From NCBI RefSeq assembly GCF_006716355.1, contig NZ_VFOW01000001.1, forward strand, positions 3,844,001-3,908,000: DNA of 64,000 nt, read 5' to 3'. The translations under genes and the position numbers were made by a program. Below the pieces are notes generated by a model, which ran no database searches, was not told the DNA's origin, and worked only from the letters and a program-made list of their open reading frames with translations. The DNA is from Stackebrandtia endophytica (GTDB taxonomy: Bacteria; Actinomycetota; Actinomycetes; Mycobacteriales; Micromonosporaceae). Of the stretch, positions 21,776-31,203 are shown in pieces; the first letter of the stretch is position 1; every line of letters starts with the position of its first letter.

Positions 21776-22258
21776 ATGGCAAGCAACCAGGCCACTACGG
21801 CCCCGGGTGCGCGCGCGGTGGCGCGGTATGTCCGCGTCTCGCCGATGAAGGCGCGCCGTGTCGTCGACCTGGTTCGTGGCCTGCCCGCGAACGAGGCGTT
21901 GACGGTGCTCCAGTTCGCTCCCCAAGCGGCGAGTGAACCGGTGTACAAGGTGCTCGCGTCCGCGATCGCCAACGCCGAGAACAACGAGAAGCTCGACCCC
22001 GAGTCGCTTCTCATCTCGGAGGCGTACGTCGACGAGGGCCCGACGATGAAGCGTTACCGGCCTCGCGCGCACGGTCGCGCCTACCGGATTCGCAAGCGCA
22101 CCAGCCACATCACCGTGGTGCTGGAGAGCGTGCAGGCCGGCTCCGCCGCCCCGGCGCCGATCCGTCGGCCCAAGCGGCGTCCGGCACAGCAGGAAGAACC
22201 GGCGGCGACCAATGAGTCGAGCACCGGTGGCGAGACCGCCGAGAAGGAGACCGAGTAA
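21776..22258 (+). CDS. rplV: 50S ribosomal protein L22 with C-terminal extension
   Basis: 160 residues from ATG 21776, which has TAGGA seven bases upstream; ATG 21755 would add seven residues and lies in a hairpin. The core ([20 protein letters not shown] ... [17 protein letters not shown]) includes the tunnel loop and ends near residue 117. The remaining ~43 residues are a Pro/Ala/Glu tail ([19 protein letters not shown]...). Extensions occur in other actinobacteria; this one is long. The TAA shares a base with the rpsC ATG. Confidence 0.96.
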   Translation: MASNQATTAPGARAVARYVRVSPMKARRVVDLVRGLPANEALTVLQFAPQAASEPVYKVLASAIANAENNEKLDPESLLISEAYVDEGPTMKRYRPRAHGRAYRIRKRTSHITVVLESVQAGSAAPAPIRRPKRRPAQQEEPAATNESSTGGETAEKETE

Positions 22259-23043
22259 TGGGTCAAAAAATCCACCCTCACGGGTACCGCCTCGGCATCA
22301 GCGCCGACTGGACGTCTCGTTGGTACGCCGACAAGAACTACGCCGAATACGTCGGTGAAGACGTCAAGATCCGCAAGCTCATGTCCCAGGGCATGGAGCG
22401 CGCCGGTATCGCCGAGGTCGACATCGAGCGGACCCGTGACCGGGTGCGCGTCGACATTCACACCGCCCGTCCGGGCATCGTGATCGGCCGTAAGGGCGCC
22501 GAGGCCGAGCGGCTTCGCGGCAAGCTGGAGAAGCTCACCGGCAAGCAGGTGCAGTTCAACATCATCGAGGTCAAGAACCCCGAGTCGAACGCGCAGCTGG
22601 TCGCCCAGGGCATCGCCGAGCAGCTGGCCAGCCGGGTGAACTTCCGTCGCGCGATGCGCAAGTCGATTCAGTCGGCCATGCGCAACCCGACGGTCAAGGG
22701 CATCAAGGTGGCCTGCTCGGGACGTCTCGGCGGTGCCGAGATGTCGCGTTCGGAGTTCTACCTCGAAGGCCAGGTCCCGCTGCACACCCTGCGCGCCAAC
22801 ATCGACTACGGCCTGTTCGAGGCTCGTACGTCGTTCGGCCGCATCGGCGTGAAGGTTTGGATCTACCGCGATGAGACCAAGTCCTCCGGTCAGCAGGAGA
22901 ACGTTCAGCGTCGTCGCGAAGGTGGTCGGGGCGACCGCCGCGGCCGGGTGCGTTCGGGTGCCTCGGGCACCACGGCCACCGGTACTGAAGCAGGGCGTGC
23001 CGCCGGTGGCGGCGGCGCCCAGAACACTGGTCAGGAGGGCTGA
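22258..23043 (+). CDS. rpsC: 30S ribosomal protein S3 with Arg/Gly-rich tail
   Basis: 261 residues. N-terminal KH domain with [19 protein letters not shown], then the S3 C-terminal domain ending near [10 protein letters not shown] (about residue 212). The last ~48 residues are Arg/Gly then Gly/Thr/Ala rich ([17 protein letters not shown]...), probably disordered and on the solvent side at the mRNA entry. Overlaps rplV by one base. Confidence 0.97.
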   Translation: MGQKIHPHGYRLGISADWTSRWYADKNYAEYVGEDVKIRKLMSQGMERAGIAEVDIERTRDRVRVDIHTARPGIVIGRKGAEAERLRGKLEKLTGKQVQFNIIEVKNPESNAQLVAQGIAEQLASRVNFRRAMRKSIQSAMRNPTVKGIKVACSGRLGGAEMSRSEFYLEGQVPLHTLRANIDYGLFEARTSFGRIGVKVWIYRDETKSSGQQENVQRRREGGRGDRRGRVRSGASGTTATGTEAGRAAGGGGAQNTGQEG

Positions 23044-23048
23044 GCAAG

Positions 23049-23474
23049 ATGCTTATGCCACGTAAGCCCCCCAAGGGCTTCCGCAAGCCTCACCACCCCA
23101 AGCGGAGTGGGAAGGCAAAGGGCGGCACTCGCGTGACATTCGGTGAGTTCGGCATCCAGGCGTTGGAGCCGGCGTACGTCACCAACCGTCAGATCGAGTC
23201 GGCTCGTATCGCCATGACCCGTCACATCAAGCGTGGCGGCAAGGTGTGGATCAACATCTTCCCGGACCAGGCGTTGACGAAGAAGCCGGCCGAGACCCGC
23301 ATGGGTTCCGGTAAGGGCTCGCCCGAGTGGTGGGTCGCCAACGTCAAGCCGGGCCGTGTGATGTTCGAGCTGTCGTTCCCCAACGAGCAGATCGCGCGCG
23401 AAGCGATGCGACGCGCGATTCACAAGCTCCCCATGAAGTGCCGCATCGTGACACGTGAAGCGGGTGAGTCTTGA
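23049..23474 (+). CDS. rplP: 50S ribosomal protein L16
   Basis: 141 residues: [21 protein letters not shown] start, central [19 protein letters not shown] loop near the A site, and [12 protein letters not shown] end. Both the first and third codons are ATG; the family start is MLMPR. Overlaps rpmC (TGATG). Confidence 0.98.
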   Translation: MLMPRKPPKGFRKPHHPKRSGKAKGGTRVTFGEFGIQALEPAYVTNRQIESARIAMTRHIKRGGKVWINIFPDQALTKKPAETRMGSGKGSPEWWVANVKPGRVMFELSFPNEQIAREAMRRAIHKLPMKCRIVTREAGES

Positions 23475-23713
23475 TGGCCGTGGGTATTGAACCCGTGGAG
23501 CTGCGTGAGCTCTCCGACGAGGACTTGCAGGCGCGGTTGCGCGAAAGCAAGGAAGAACTGTTCAACCTGCGCGTCCAGTCGGCGACTGGGCAGCTTGACA
23601 ACAACCAGATGTTGAAGACCGTCCGTCGCAACATCGCTCGGATCTACACGATCATGAGCGAGCGCGAGCTCGGTATCGCCGCCGAACAGGACTCGACGGA
23701 GGAGGCTTCATGA
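23474..23713 (+). CDS. rpmC: 50S ribosomal protein L29
   Basis: 79 residues from ATG 23474 overlapping the rplP stop; the TTG just upstream is not needed. Two-helix hairpin with [20 protein letters not shown] and [14 protein letters not shown] short acidic tail extends past the usual ~65 residues. Overlaps rpsQ by four bases. Confidence 0.95.
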   Translation: MAVGIEPVELRELSDEDLQARLRESKEELFNLRVQSATGQLDNNQMLKTVRRNIARIYTIMSERELGIAAEQDSTEEAS

Positions 23714-23973
23714 GCGAGCAGCGTACGACTTCCCGCAAGGTCCGTGAGGGCCTCGTGGTGAGCGACAAAATGGACAAGACCGCCGTGGTCGAGGTCGAAG
23801 ACCGGGTCAAGCACCCGCTCTACGGCAAGGTCATGCGCCGGACCAAGAAGTACAAGGCGCACGATGAAGCCAACGAGTGTGGCATCGGCGACCGGGTGCA
23901 GATCATGGAGACCCGACCCCTGTCGGCGACGAAGCGCTGGCGGATCGTCGAGATCCTCGAAAAGGCCAAGTAA
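23710..23973 (+). CDS. rpsQ: 30S ribosomal protein S17
   Basis: 87 residues: [40 protein letters not shown] and [12 protein letters not shown] are all family motifs. OB-fold protein that binds 16S helix 11. Last gene before the rplN group; 12-base gap to rplN. Confidence 0.97.
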   Translation: MSEQRTTSRKVREGLVVSDKMDKTAVVEVEDRVKHPLYGKVMRRTKKYKAHDEANECGIGDRVQIMETRPLSATKRWRIVEILEKAK

Positions 23974-23985
23974 GGAGATCCCGAC

Positions 23986-24354
23986 GTGATTCAGCAAGAG
24001 TCGCGACTGCGGGTCGCCGACAACACCGGGGCACGGGAAATCCTGTGCATCCGGGTGCTCGGCGGTTCCGGCCGTCGTTACGCAGGCATCGGCGATTTGT
24101 TCGTGGGCACCGTCAAGGACGCGATCCCCGGTGCCAACGTGAAGAAGGGCGACGTTGTCAAGGCCGTCGTGGTTCGGACCAAGAAGGAGCGCCGTCGTCC
24201 CGACGGTTCCTACATCCGGTTCGACGAGAACGCCGCCGTGTTGATCAAGGACGATGGTGAGCCTCGTGGCACTCGCATCTTCGGCCCCGTGGGTCGTGAG
24301 CTGCGTGACAAGCGCTACATGAAGATCATCTCCCTTGCGCCGGAGGTGTTGTAA
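23986..24354 (+). CDS. rplN: 50S ribosomal protein L14
   Basis: 122 residues from GTG 23986 (RBS AAGGAGAT). [19 protein letters not shown] start and the terminal [18 protein letters not shown] are canonical. Contacts L19 and the 16S rRNA. Starts the spc-type gene group. Confidence 0.98.
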   Translation: MIQQESRLRVADNTGAREILCIRVLGGSGRRYAGIGDLFVGTVKDAIPGANVKKGDVVKAVVVRTKKERRRPDGSYIRFDENAAVLIKDDGEPRGTRIFGPVGRELRDKRYMKIISLAPEVL

Positions 24355-24357
24355 CCG

Positions 24358-24672
24358 ATGAAGATCAAGAAGAACGACCGGGTCCGAGTCGTCGCCGGTA
24401 AGGACAAGGGTTCGGAGGGTAAGGTCATCGAGACCTACCCGGACTCCGACCGTGTCCTCGTCGAGGGCGTCAACCGGATCACCAAGCACACCAAGGTCGG
24501 GCAGAGCAACCGTGGCTCGAAGACCGGTGGGATCGTCACCCAGGAGGCGCCGATCCACGCTTCGAACGTCATGGTTCTCGACGCCGACAACCAGCCCACT
24601 CGGGTCGGTTACCGGCGCGACGATGACGGCCGCAAGGTGCGCGTTTCCCGGCGTACTGGTAAGGACCTGTGA
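24358..24672 (+). CDS. rplX: 50S ribosomal protein L24
   Basis: 104 residues with KOW motif [20 protein letters not shown] and the basic [11 protein letters not shown] stretch. An assembly initiator that binds the 5' end of 23S rRNA. Three-base spacing from rplN; the stop overlaps the rplE start. Confidence 0.97.
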   Translation: MKIKKNDRVRVVAGKDKGSEGKVIETYPDSDRVLVEGVNRITKHTKVGQSNRGSKTGGIVTQEAPIHASNVMVLDADNQPTRVGYRRDDDGRKVRVSRRTGKDL

Positions 24673-25250
24673 TGACGACCGCGACAGAAACCAAAGTGAC
24701 GCCCCGTCTGAAGGAGCGTTACCGGGCGGAGATCGCTCCCGCCTTGAAGGAACAGTTCGGTTTCGGCAACCCGATGCAGATCCCCGGTGTCACCAAGATC
24801 GTGGTGAACATGGGTGTTGGAGACGCGGCTCGCGACTCCAAGCTGATCAACGGTGCCATCTCCGACCTGGCCACCATCACCGGTCAGAAGCCGCAGATGC
24901 GTCGCGCCACGAAGTCCATCGCGCAGTTCAAGCTGCGTGAGGGGATGCCGATCGGTGCGAAGGTGACGCTGCGCGGTGACCGGATGTGGGAGTTCCTCGA
25001 CCGGCTGCTGTCGATCGCGCTGCCCCGTATCCGCGACTTCCGCGGATTGTCGGACAAGCAGTTCGACGGCGCGGGCAACTACACCTTCGGCTTGACCGAG
25101 CAGTCGGTGTTCCACGAGATCGATCAGGACAAGATCGACCGCGTCCGGGGTATGGACATCACCGTGGTGACGTCCGCCAAGACCAATGACGAAGGCCGTG
25201 CGCTGTTGAAGCTGCTCGGTTTCCCGTTCAAGACCGCGGAGAACAGCTGA
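24672..25250 (+). CDS. rplE: 50S ribosomal protein L5
   Basis: 192 residues from ATG 24672; AAGGA at 24661-24665 is six bases away, a better fit than GTG 24669. Motifs [41 protein letters not shown] and [15 protein letters not shown]. Binds 5S rRNA. Confidence 0.97.
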   Translation: MTTATETKVTPRLKERYRAEIAPALKEQFGFGNPMQIPGVTKIVVNMGVGDAARDSKLINGAISDLATITGQKPQMRRATKSIAQFKLREGMPIGAKVTLRGDRMWEFLDRLLSIALPRIRDFRGLSDKQFDGAGNYTFGLTEQSVFHEIDQDKIDRVRGMDITVVTSAKTNDEGRALLKLLGFPFKTAENS

Positions 25251-25251
25251 G

Positions 25252-25437
25252 ATGGCCAAAAAAGCACTGATCCACAAGGCGAAGCAGAAGCCGAAGTTCT
25301 CTTCGCGCGCGTACACCCGCTGCCAGAAGTGCGGTCGGCCGAAGGCCGTCTACCGCAAGTTCGGGCTGTGCCGGGTGTGCATCCGTTCGATGGCGCACCG
25401 AGGCGAACTCCCCGGAGTCACCAAAGCCTCCTGGTAG
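25252..25437 (+). CDS. rpsZ: 30S ribosomal protein S14, zinc-binding type
   Basis: 61 residues with four zinc cysteines (Cys24, Cys27, Cys40, Cys43) in TRCQKCGRP and GLCRVCIR. This is the short C+ paralogue; a zinc-free S14 usually lies elsewhere and replaces it under zinc starvation. One base after rplE and followed by an unusually long structured spacer. Confidence 0.97.
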   Translation: MAKKALIHKAKQKPKFSSRAYTRCQKCGRPKAVYRKFGLCRVCIRSMAHRGELPGVTKASW

Positions 25438-25748
25438 TCGTGTGATTGTGGCCGGGCCGGGTCATCCTGGTTCCGGCCGCACTCACGTGATCGGGTTCTG
25501 AAGTGAGAACCCGGTGACCAGGGTCGCCCAAAGACATGCCCCCACCAGGGGTAGTCTGGGTGTCGGCCACGTTCCTCGCCGTCATAGTCGGCGAGGTTCG
25601 ATCGTGTTTGGGCTCGCCTACGCGACAGCCGACACCGGGCGATCGATCGGGATCTCGTGACACGAACCCGATCACACTGTTTACATAATCCATTCGCCAC
25701 AGGCCCCTCGATGGAGGGGAACCGGGGCGAGAAGGGTGTTAAAAGCAC
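25438..25748 (+). other. 311-base structured spacer, rpsZ-rpsH
   Basis: No gene. Perfect inverted repeats: GGCCGG/CCGGCC starting near 25450, CGGGTTCT-GAAGTG-AGAACCCG at 25492-25513, and CCTCGCCG-TCATAGT-CGGCGAGG at 25574-25596. CATAAT at 25684-25689 is a good -10, but its -35 (CACGAA) is poor. The RBS before rpsH is weak (GAAGGGTG). Confidence 0.6.
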
Positions 25749-26156
25749 ATGACAATGACTGACCCCATCGCGGACATGCTGACGCGGTTGCGTAACGCCA
25801 ACCGAGCATTCCACGATGTCGTCGAGATGCCGCACTCGAAACTGAAGGCGAACATCGCCGAGGTTTTGAAGCGTGAGGGTTACCTCTCCGACTGGCGCAG
25901 CGTCGAACCGGGCGAGGGTGAGGTCGGCAAGAAGCTGATCCTCGACCTGAAGTTCGGTGAGAACCGGCAGCGCAGCCTTGCCGGCATCCGTCGGGTGTCC
26001 AAGCCCGGTCTGCGGGTCTACGCCAAGTCGACCGAGCTGCCTCGCGTGCTCGGCGGCCTGGGTGTGGCCATCATTTCCACGTCCCATGGCCTGCTGACCG
26101 ACCGTCAGGCCCGTAAACGCGGAGTGGGTGGGGAAGTCCTCGCCTACGTCTGGTAG
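25749..26156 (+). CDS. rpsH: 30S ribosomal protein S8
   Basis: 135 residues, [20 protein letters not shown] start and the C-terminal [21 protein letters not shown] rRNA-binding motif. In E. coli S8 represses its own operon by binding the rplE leader; whether the spacer upstream serves such a role here is unknown. ATG 25749 and 25755 are both in frame. Confidence 0.97.
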   Translation: MTMTDPIADMLTRLRNANRAFHDVVEMPHSKLKANIAEVLKREGYLSDWRSVEPGEGEVGKKLILDLKFGENRQRSLAGIRRVSKPGLRVYAKSTELPRVLGGLGVAIISTSHGLLTDRQARKRGVGGEVLAYVW

Positions 26157-26171
26157 GGGAGGAAACTCAAC

Positions 26172-26711
26172 ATGTCCCGCATCGGACGTAAAAGCATCCC
26201 GGTCCCCGGCAATGTCGAGGTGACCATCACCGGTACCGACGTGAAGGTCAAGGGCCCCAAGGGCGAGCTGTCTCGCACCCTGGTCGACCCGATCACCATC
26301 ACCAAGAACGACGACGGATCGCTTCAGGTCAACCGGCCTGACGACGAGCGCCGCTCGCGTGCCATGCACGGCCTGTGCCGTTCGCTGGTCGCCAACATGG
26401 TGCTCGGCGTGACCGAGGGCTACAAGAAGAGCCTGGAGATCAACGGAACCGGATACCGGGTGCAGCTCAAGGGCAGCAACCTGGAGTTCGCGCTCGGTTT
26501 CTCTCACCCGGTCGTGGTCACCCCGCCGGAGGGCATCAAGTTCACGGTGGAGAAGCCGACCCTGTTCCACGTCGAGGGAATCGACAAGCAGGCCGTCGGT
26601 GAAGTCGCCGCGAACATTCGCAAGATTCGCCCGCCGGAACCGTACAAGGGCAAAGGCGTCAAGTACGTCGGCGAGCACATCCGTCGCAAGGCGGGGAAGG
26701 CAGGTAAGTAA
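26172..26711 (+). CDS. rplF: 50S ribosomal protein L6
   Basis: 179 residues: [17 protein letters not shown] start, duplicated beta-alpha domains, and the terminal [30 protein letters not shown]. Near the GTPase-associated centre. RBS GGGGAGGAAA; abuts rplR. Confidence 0.98.
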   Translation: MSRIGRKSIPVPGNVEVTITGTDVKVKGPKGELSRTLVDPITITKNDDGSLQVNRPDDERRSRAMHGLCRSLVANMVLGVTEGYKKSLEINGTGYRVQLKGSNLEFALGFSHPVVVTPPEGIKFTVEKPTLFHVEGIDKQAVGEVAANIRKIRPPEPYKGKGVKYVGEHIRRKAGKAGK

Positions 26712-27107
26712 ATGTCGGCCACGCTTTCCAAGCGGCGCAAGTCCGCCAACAGCAGTGAGGCCCGTCGGGTCGCCCGCGGCCGTCGTCACTTCCGGGTTCG
26801 TAAGAACCTGGCTGGCACGGCTGACCGGCCCCGTCTGGTCGTCACCCGCTCGCTCAAGCACATCGTCGCCCAGATCGTCGACGACAACAAGGGTCACACC
26901 CTCGTGTCGGCGTCGACAATGGACACGACCGTTCGCGGTGGCGAGGGAGACAAGAAAGCCGCTTCGGCGAAGGTCGGCACTCTGCTGGCCGAGCGCGCCA
27001 AGGCAGCCGGAATCGAGACCGTCGTCTTCGACCGTGGTGGTAACTCCTACCACGGCCGGATCGCGGCCCTGGCCGACGCCGCCCGCGAGGGTGGCCTGCG
27101 GTTCTAG
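26712..27107 (+). CDS. rplR: 50S ribosomal protein L18
   Basis: 131 residues with [20 protein letters not shown] and [26 protein letters not shown]. Binds 5S rRNA with L5. The start immediately follows the rplF TAA. A 115-base spacer with three hairpins follows. Confidence 0.98.
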   Translation: MSATLSKRRKSANSSEARRVARGRRHFRVRKNLAGTADRPRLVVTRSLKHIVAQIVDDNKGHTLVSASTMDTTVRGGEGDKKAASAKVGTLLAERAKAAGIETVVFDRGGNSYHGRIAALADAAREGGLRF

Positions 27108-27112
27108 TCGTC

Positions 27113-27192
27113 GAGGGGGAGTTCGCTCCCCCTCACCGGCAACCTGATGCCCGGATTCGTTCGGGCGCAAGCGAGTCGGCCCACACGGGCCG
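27113..27192 (+). other. Three consecutive hairpins between rplR and rpsE
   Basis: GAGGGGGAG-TTCG-CTCCCCCTC (27113-27134, perfect 9 bp), GCCCGGA-TTCG-TTCGGGC (27149-27166, 7 bp with one G-U), and CGGCCC-ACAC-GGGCCG (27177-27192, 6 bp). Two carry UUCG tetraloops. No U-tract follows any of them. Confidence 0.75.
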
Positions 27193-27222
27193 GCGTTATA
27201 GCGAATAAGGAAGGTACACCTG

Positions 27223-27831
27223 ATGGCAGCTGAAAAGCGCCAGAGTGGGTCCGGTGGCGGCGAGGGCCGTCGTCGCGACCGCCGCGACGGTGGTCGCGGA
27301 AAGGACGCGGCCGAGAAGACCCCGCACATTGAGCGGGTCGTCTCGATCAACCGTGTCGCCAAGGTCGTCAAGGGTGGTCGTCGCTTCAGCTTCACCGCCC
27401 TGGTGGTCGTCGGAGACGGCAACGGCCAGGTCGGCGTCGGCTACGGCAAGGCCAAAGAGGTTCCCGCGGCCATCGCCAAGGGCGTCGAGGAAGCCAAGAA
27501 GAGCTTCTTCACCGTTCCCCGGATCGCCGCGACGATCCCCCACCCGGTCATCGGCGAGGACGCCGCGGGCGTCGTTCTGCTGAAGCCCGCTTCGGCCGGT
27601 ACCGGTGTTATCGCCGGTGGTTCGGTTCGCGCGGTGTTGGAGTGCGCCGGTATCCAGGACGTGCTGAGCAAGAGCCTGGGTTCGGACAACGCGATCAACA
27701 TCGTTCACGCGACCGTCGCCGCGCTGAAGTCGCTGGAATCCCCCGAGCAGGTGGCGGCGCGCCGCGGCCTGCCGATCGAGGACGTCGCACCCGCCGCCAT
27801 GCTGCGCGCGCGTGCCGGCGTCGAAGCGTAG
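27223..27831 (+). CDS. rpsE: 30S ribosomal protein S5
   Basis: 202 residues with a 30-residue Arg/Gly/Ser/Asp-rich N-terminal extension ([19 protein letters not shown]) before the dsRBD-like core. The core has [38 protein letters not shown] and [21 protein letters not shown]. The spectinomycin loop (VVKGGRR) is unaltered. RBS AAGGAAGG. Confidence 0.97.
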   Translation: MAAEKRQSGSGGGEGRRRDRRDGGRGKDAAEKTPHIERVVSINRVAKVVKGGRRFSFTALVVVGDGNGQVGVGYGKAKEVPAAIAKGVEEAKKSFFTVPRIAATIPHPVIGEDAAGVVLLKPASAGTGVIAGGSVRAVLECAGIQDVLSKSLGSDNAINIVHATVAALKSLESPEQVAARRGLPIEDVAPAAMLRARAGVEA

Positions 27832-27845
27832 GGGAGGGTGACACC

Positions 27846-28028
27846 ATGGCACGACTGAAGGTCATCCAGAAGCGTTCCGCGATCGGCACCAAGCCGAATC
27901 AGCGGGAGACCCTGCGTTCGCTGGGGTTGAAGCGGATCAACGACGTCGTCATCAAAGAGGACCGTCCCGAGATTCGCGGCATGATCCACACCGTGACGCA
28001 CCTGGTTGCGGTCGAGGAGGTCGAGTAG
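27846..28028 (+). CDS. rpmD: 50S ribosomal protein L30
   Basis: 60 residues, MARLKVIQKRSAIGTKPNQRETLRSLGLKR (in pieces) then GMIHTVTHLVAVEEVE. The ATG at 27846 has GGGGAGGG upstream; longer in-frame starts run into rpsE. Three bases before rplO. Confidence 0.96.
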   Translation: MARLKVIQKRSAIGTKPNQRETLRSLGLKRINDVVIKEDRPEIRGMIHTVTHLVAVEEVE

Positions 28029-28031
28029 TCG

Positions 28032-28481
28032 ATGACGATCAAGATTCACCACCTGCGTCCCGCTCCCGGTTCGCACACCGCCAAGACCCGTCTGGGTCGT
28101 GGTGAGGGTTCGAAGGGTAAGACCGCCGGACGAGGCACCAAGGGAACCAAGGCGCGCAAGAACGTGCCGTTCGGTTTCCAGGGCGGCCAGTTGCCACTGC
28201 ACATGCGGCTGCCGAAGCTCAAGGGCTTCCGCAACAACTTCAAGGTCGTCTACCAGGTCGTGAACCTGGACAAGCTGGCCGAGTTGTTCCCCGCCGGCGG
28301 CGAGGTCGGACCGGCAGAGCTGGTCAAGGCCGGAGCCGTCCGCAAGGGCCAGCCCGTCAAGGTGCTGGGCTCGGGCGATCTGGGCGAGGTCAAGCTGCAG
28401 ATCAGCGCGCACGCGTTCTCCGCTTCCGCCAAGGACAAGATCTCGGCGGCCGGCGGCAGCACGACGGTCGTGGAGAAGTAG
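28032..28481 (+). CDS. rplO: 50S ribosomal protein L15
   Basis: 149 residues: [24 protein letters not shown] start, [19 protein letters not shown] core, and a C-terminal SxxA-rich half. Assembly protein contacting many 23S helices. Followed by a terminator-like hairpin and a 696-base spacer instead of secY directly. Confidence 0.97.
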   Translation: MTIKIHHLRPAPGSHTAKTRLGRGEGSKGKTAGRGTKGTKARKNVPFGFQGGQLPLHMRLPKLKGFRNNFKVVYQVVNLDKLAELFPAGGEVGPAELVKAGAVRKGQPVKVLGSGDLGEVKLQISAHAFSASAKDKISAAGGSTTVVEK

Positions 28482-28545
28482 GTAAGACAACGGTGTTCGC
28501 CGTGGGTGGCCTTCAGGTGAAGCCACCACCCGCGGCGACACGCTG

Positions 28546-28578
28546 AGGGCGTGTCCGGTCAATCCGGACACGCCCTTT
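28546..28578 (+). terminator. Terminator after rplO (copy A of three)
   Basis: A 13-bp perfect stem, 28546-28558 with 28564-28576 (GGGCGTGTCCGG core), loop TCAAT, followed by TT and CC. It ends the spc transcript. Related hairpins recur at 28750-28778 and 28863-28887. Confidence 0.8.
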
Positions 28579-28973
28579 CCACGTGCCGGTGTTCCTGTGA
28601 CGTCTTGGATGCGGGGCGGTCTGGTGCGTGGCCGACAAGGCGACCGCCGAGTTAGTGCGCCAGCACTCGCGAGAAGGTCGACGCCGTCGGGTGCCCGCCT
28701 GGGCGTTTTCGGGAGTGACCACTCGCGCGTTGGATCTTGCGGTGGTTTCGGGTGTGTCCGGTCAGTCGGGACACGCCCTTCCCACCTTCCCGTGTCTCCG
28801 TGACGTCTTGGATACGTTCCGGGGGCGACCGCTCGTTTCGTGGGAATTTCAGTGGTTTCACCGCGTGTCCCGAACGACTGGACATGCCACTTTCACGAGA
28901 GTATGAAGTCCCGTCTCGAGGGTGAGACGGCACGGCGTGACTACCTGCACCGTAATCACAAGACACGCTGAAG
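28579..28973 (+). repeat. Degenerate tandem copies of the rplO terminator
   Basis: Copy B at 28750-28778 (GGGTGTGTCC/GGACACGCCC, one G-U) and copy C at 28863-28887 (GCGTGTCC/GGACATGC, one G-U). Outside the stems, A and B also share the 14-mer GTGACGTCTTGGAT (from about 28597 and 28800), so whole units were duplicated. A further stem CCGTCTC/GAGACGG lies at 28911-28930. No gene is evident. Confidence 0.7.
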
Positions 28974-29010
28974 AATGGGCCTGTTGTCCTGCAACGGGAA
29001 CCGGCCCATT
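28974..29010 (+). other. Stem-loop upstream of secY
   Basis: AATGGGCC (28974-28981) pairs perfectly with GGCCCATT (29003-29010); the loop contains a smaller GTTG/CAAC stem. Either a further terminator or part of the secY regulatory region. Confidence 0.5.
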
Positions 29011-29077
29011 GCTATTGTTCGGCATCCGGTGCCGTCATTGTTATCTGTTCGCGGCCCCGGGTGATGTTCTTATCGTT

Positions 29078-29098
29078 GGTGGACTGTTAGAGTCCACC
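29078..29098 (+). promoter_or_regulatory. Palindromic operator overlapping the secY -10
   Basis: GGTGGACT-GTTAG-AGTCCACC is a perfect 8-bp inverted repeat. It contains TAGAGT (29088-29093), a TAGNNT -10 candidate; the -35 (GTTCTT, 17 bases upstream) is weak. It lies 80 bases before the secY start. It could equally be a leader hairpin. Confidence 0.5.
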
Positions 29099-29177
29099 AG
29101 GCGGCCTACACGCGTGGGCCGTGACATGACGCCCATTGCCACCGACCCCGTGGCGGCAGTTGCTGGAGGAACCTGAG

Positions 29178-30533
29178 TTGCTCACCGCATTCTTCAGCGC
29201 GTTTCGGACGCCCGATCTGCGCAAGAAGATCCTGTTTACTCTGTTCATCCTTGGGCTGTATCGACTGGGCGCCCAACTTCCCAGTCCCGGGGTGTCGTAC
29301 TCCAATGTGCAGGCATGTCTGGACGCCAACACCGCTGATAGTGGTGTCTTCAACCTGTTGAACCTGTTCTCAGGTGGAGCGTTGCTTCAGCTTTCGGTGT
29401 TCGCGTTGGGCATCATGCCCTACATCACCGCGAGCATCATCCTTCAGCTGTTGACCGTGGTGATTCCGCGGTTGGAGCAGCTGAAGAAGCAGGGCCCACC
29501 CGGACAGGCCAAGATCACGCAGTACACCCGATACCTGACGCTGCTGTTGGCGGTGCTTCAGGCGTCCGGTTACATCGCGTTGGCCCGCTCTGGCACCCTG
29601 TTCGGTGCCGCTTGCCCGACGACCGGCCCCCAGGCGATCATCCCGGACACCTCCACCTTGGAGAACGGTCTTCCGATGTGGGTCACCTTGACCGTTCTGG
29701 TCGGGGTCATGACCGCCGGAACCGCCATGATTATGTGGTTCGGTGAACTCGTTACCGACCGGGGTGTCGGTAACGGTATGTCGGTGCTGATCTTCGCCTC
29801 GATCGCCGCGCAGCTGCCCGGCCAGATCTGGGGCATCCACCAGGACCAGAACAACTGGTTGCTGTTCGGCGCGATCATCGCCGTCGGTATCGCCATCATG
29901 GCCCTGGTCGTCTTCATCGAACAGTCGCAGCGTCGAATCCCGGTGCAGTACGCCAAGCGGATGGTCGGACGTCGCATGTACGGCGGCACCTCCACCTACA
30001 TTCCGTTGAAGGTGAACCAGGCCGGCGTCATCCCGGTGATCTTCGGTTCCTCGCTGCTGTACATCCCGTCGTTGGTCGGGCAGTTCTACCAGAACGACCC
30101 GAACCCGCCCGGATGGGTGATCTGGGTCAATACTTACCTGGTCGACCCGGGCAGCTGGGTGTACACCGTGCTGTACTTCTTCTTGATCATCGGGTTCACC
30201 TACTTCTACATCTCGATCAACTTCAACCCAACTGACGTTTCCGAGAACATGAAGAAGGCTGGCGGGTTCATTCCGGGCGTTCGCCCGGGTAAGCCCACTG
30301 CGCAGTACCTGTCGTGGATCTTGGAGCGGCTCACCCTGCCGGGTGCGATCTATCTGGGTCTGGTGGCGATTCTGCCGAACTTGGCGATTCTGGCCTTCGG
30401 TGGCTCTCAAGTCTTTGCACAGTTCCCATTCGGAGGCACGGCCGTGCTGATCATGGTGGGCGTCGGTCTGGAGAGCGTCAAGCAGATCGAGAGCCAGCTG
30501 ATGCAGCGCAATTACGAAGGCTTCCTTCGGTAA
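29178..30533 (+). CDS. secY: Protein translocase subunit SecY
   Basis: 451 residues from TTG 29178, which has GGAGGA seven bases upstream and yields [17 protein letters not shown], the actinobacterial SecY N-terminus; ATG 29136 is in frame but adds unrelated residues. Ten hydrophobic segments, the plug region after TM1, and cytosolic loops with [16 protein letters not shown] and [13 protein letters not shown]-like residues ([17 protein letters not shown]). Forms the SecYEG channel. Leads the secY-adk-map transcription unit. Confidence 0.98.
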   Translation: MLTAFFSAFRTPDLRKKILFTLFILGLYRLGAQLPSPGVSYSNVQACLDANTADSGVFNLLNLFSGGALLQLSVFALGIMPYITASIILQLLTVVIPRLEQLKKQGPPGQAKITQYTRYLTLLLAVLQASGYIALARSGTLFGAACPTTGPQAIIPDTSTLENGLPMWVTLTVLVGVMTAGTAMIMWFGELVTDRGVGNGMSVLIFASIAAQLPGQIWGIHQDQNNWLLFGAIIAVGIAIMALVVFIEQSQRRIPVQYAKRMVGRRMYGGTSTYIPLKVNQAGVIPVIFGSSLLYIPSLVGQFYQNDPNPPGWVIWVNTYLVDPGSWVYTVLYFFLIIGFTYFYISINFNPTDVSENMKKAGGFIPGVRPGKPTAQYLSWILERLTLPGAIYLGLVAILPNLAILAFGGSQVFAQFPFGGTAVLIMVGVGLESVKQIESQLMQRNYEGFLR

Positions 30534-30544
30534 GGGGTTCGCGT

Positions 30545-31198
30545 ATGAGGTTGGTACTGGTAGGTCCGCCGGGAGCGGGCAAAGGCACCCAGGCGGAGTA
30601 CATCGCCTCGGAGTTGTCGGTCCCAAAGATTTCCACCGGCGATATCTTCCGGGCCAACGTCACCGGTGGTACACCGTTGGGCCAGGAGGCCAAGCGGTAC
30701 ATGGACGCCGGTGAACTGGTCCCCGATGAAGTGACCATCAACATGGTCAAGGATCGGTTGGCTGAACCGGACGCGGCCGAGGGTTTCCTTCTGGACGGTT
30801 TCCCTCGGACGGTTCCACAGGCGCAGGCCCTGGACAAGCTGTTGGTGGACCTGGGTTTCAGCCTCGACGTGGTGCTGGAACTGGTCGTGGAGAACGACGA
30901 GGTCATCCGACGCCTGTCGGGTCGTTGGACCTGCCGCAACTGCGGGAAGGTCTGGCACGAGGAGTTCGACCCGAGCTCTCAAGCCGGTATCTGCGACCGG
31001 TGCGGCGGCGAGCTGTACCAGCGCGATGACGACAAGCGGGAAACCGTCGTCACCCGGTTGAAGGAGTACAGCCAGAAGACCGCCCCGTTGATCGGGTTCT
31101 ACTCCGGTCAGGGAAAACTCGTCGGTATCGACGCGACCGGCCCGGTCGAGGACGTGACCGAGCGGGCGTTGGCGATTCTGGCGTCGTTCGAAAGCTGA
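30545..31198 (+). CDS. adk: Adenylate kinase, zinc-LID type
   Basis: 217 residues. P-loop GPPGAGKGT (7-15), NMP-binding STGDIFR, GFPRT, and a long LID with zinc cysteines Cys130, Cys133, Cys150 and Cys153. Converts AMP + ATP to 2 ADP. ATG 30545 follows AAGGGG, eleven bases after secY; the upstream in-frame extension lies inside secY. Confidence 0.98.
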   Translation: MRLVLVGPPGAGKGTQAEYIASELSVPKISTGDIFRANVTGGTPLGQEAKRYMDAGELVPDEVTINMVKDRLAEPDAAEGFLLDGFPRTVPQAQALDKLLVDLGFSLDVVLELVVENDEVIRRLSGRWTCRNCGKVWHEEFDPSSQAGICDRCGGELYQRDDDKRETVVTRLKEYSQKTAPLIGFYSGQGKLVGIDATGPVEDVTERALAILASFES

Positions 31199-31203
31199 GT
31201 TTC

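Noticed and set aside
28628-28906. 92-codon frame in the rplO-secY spacer
   Set aside because: Runs through degenerate hairpin repeats and codes for no plausible protein.
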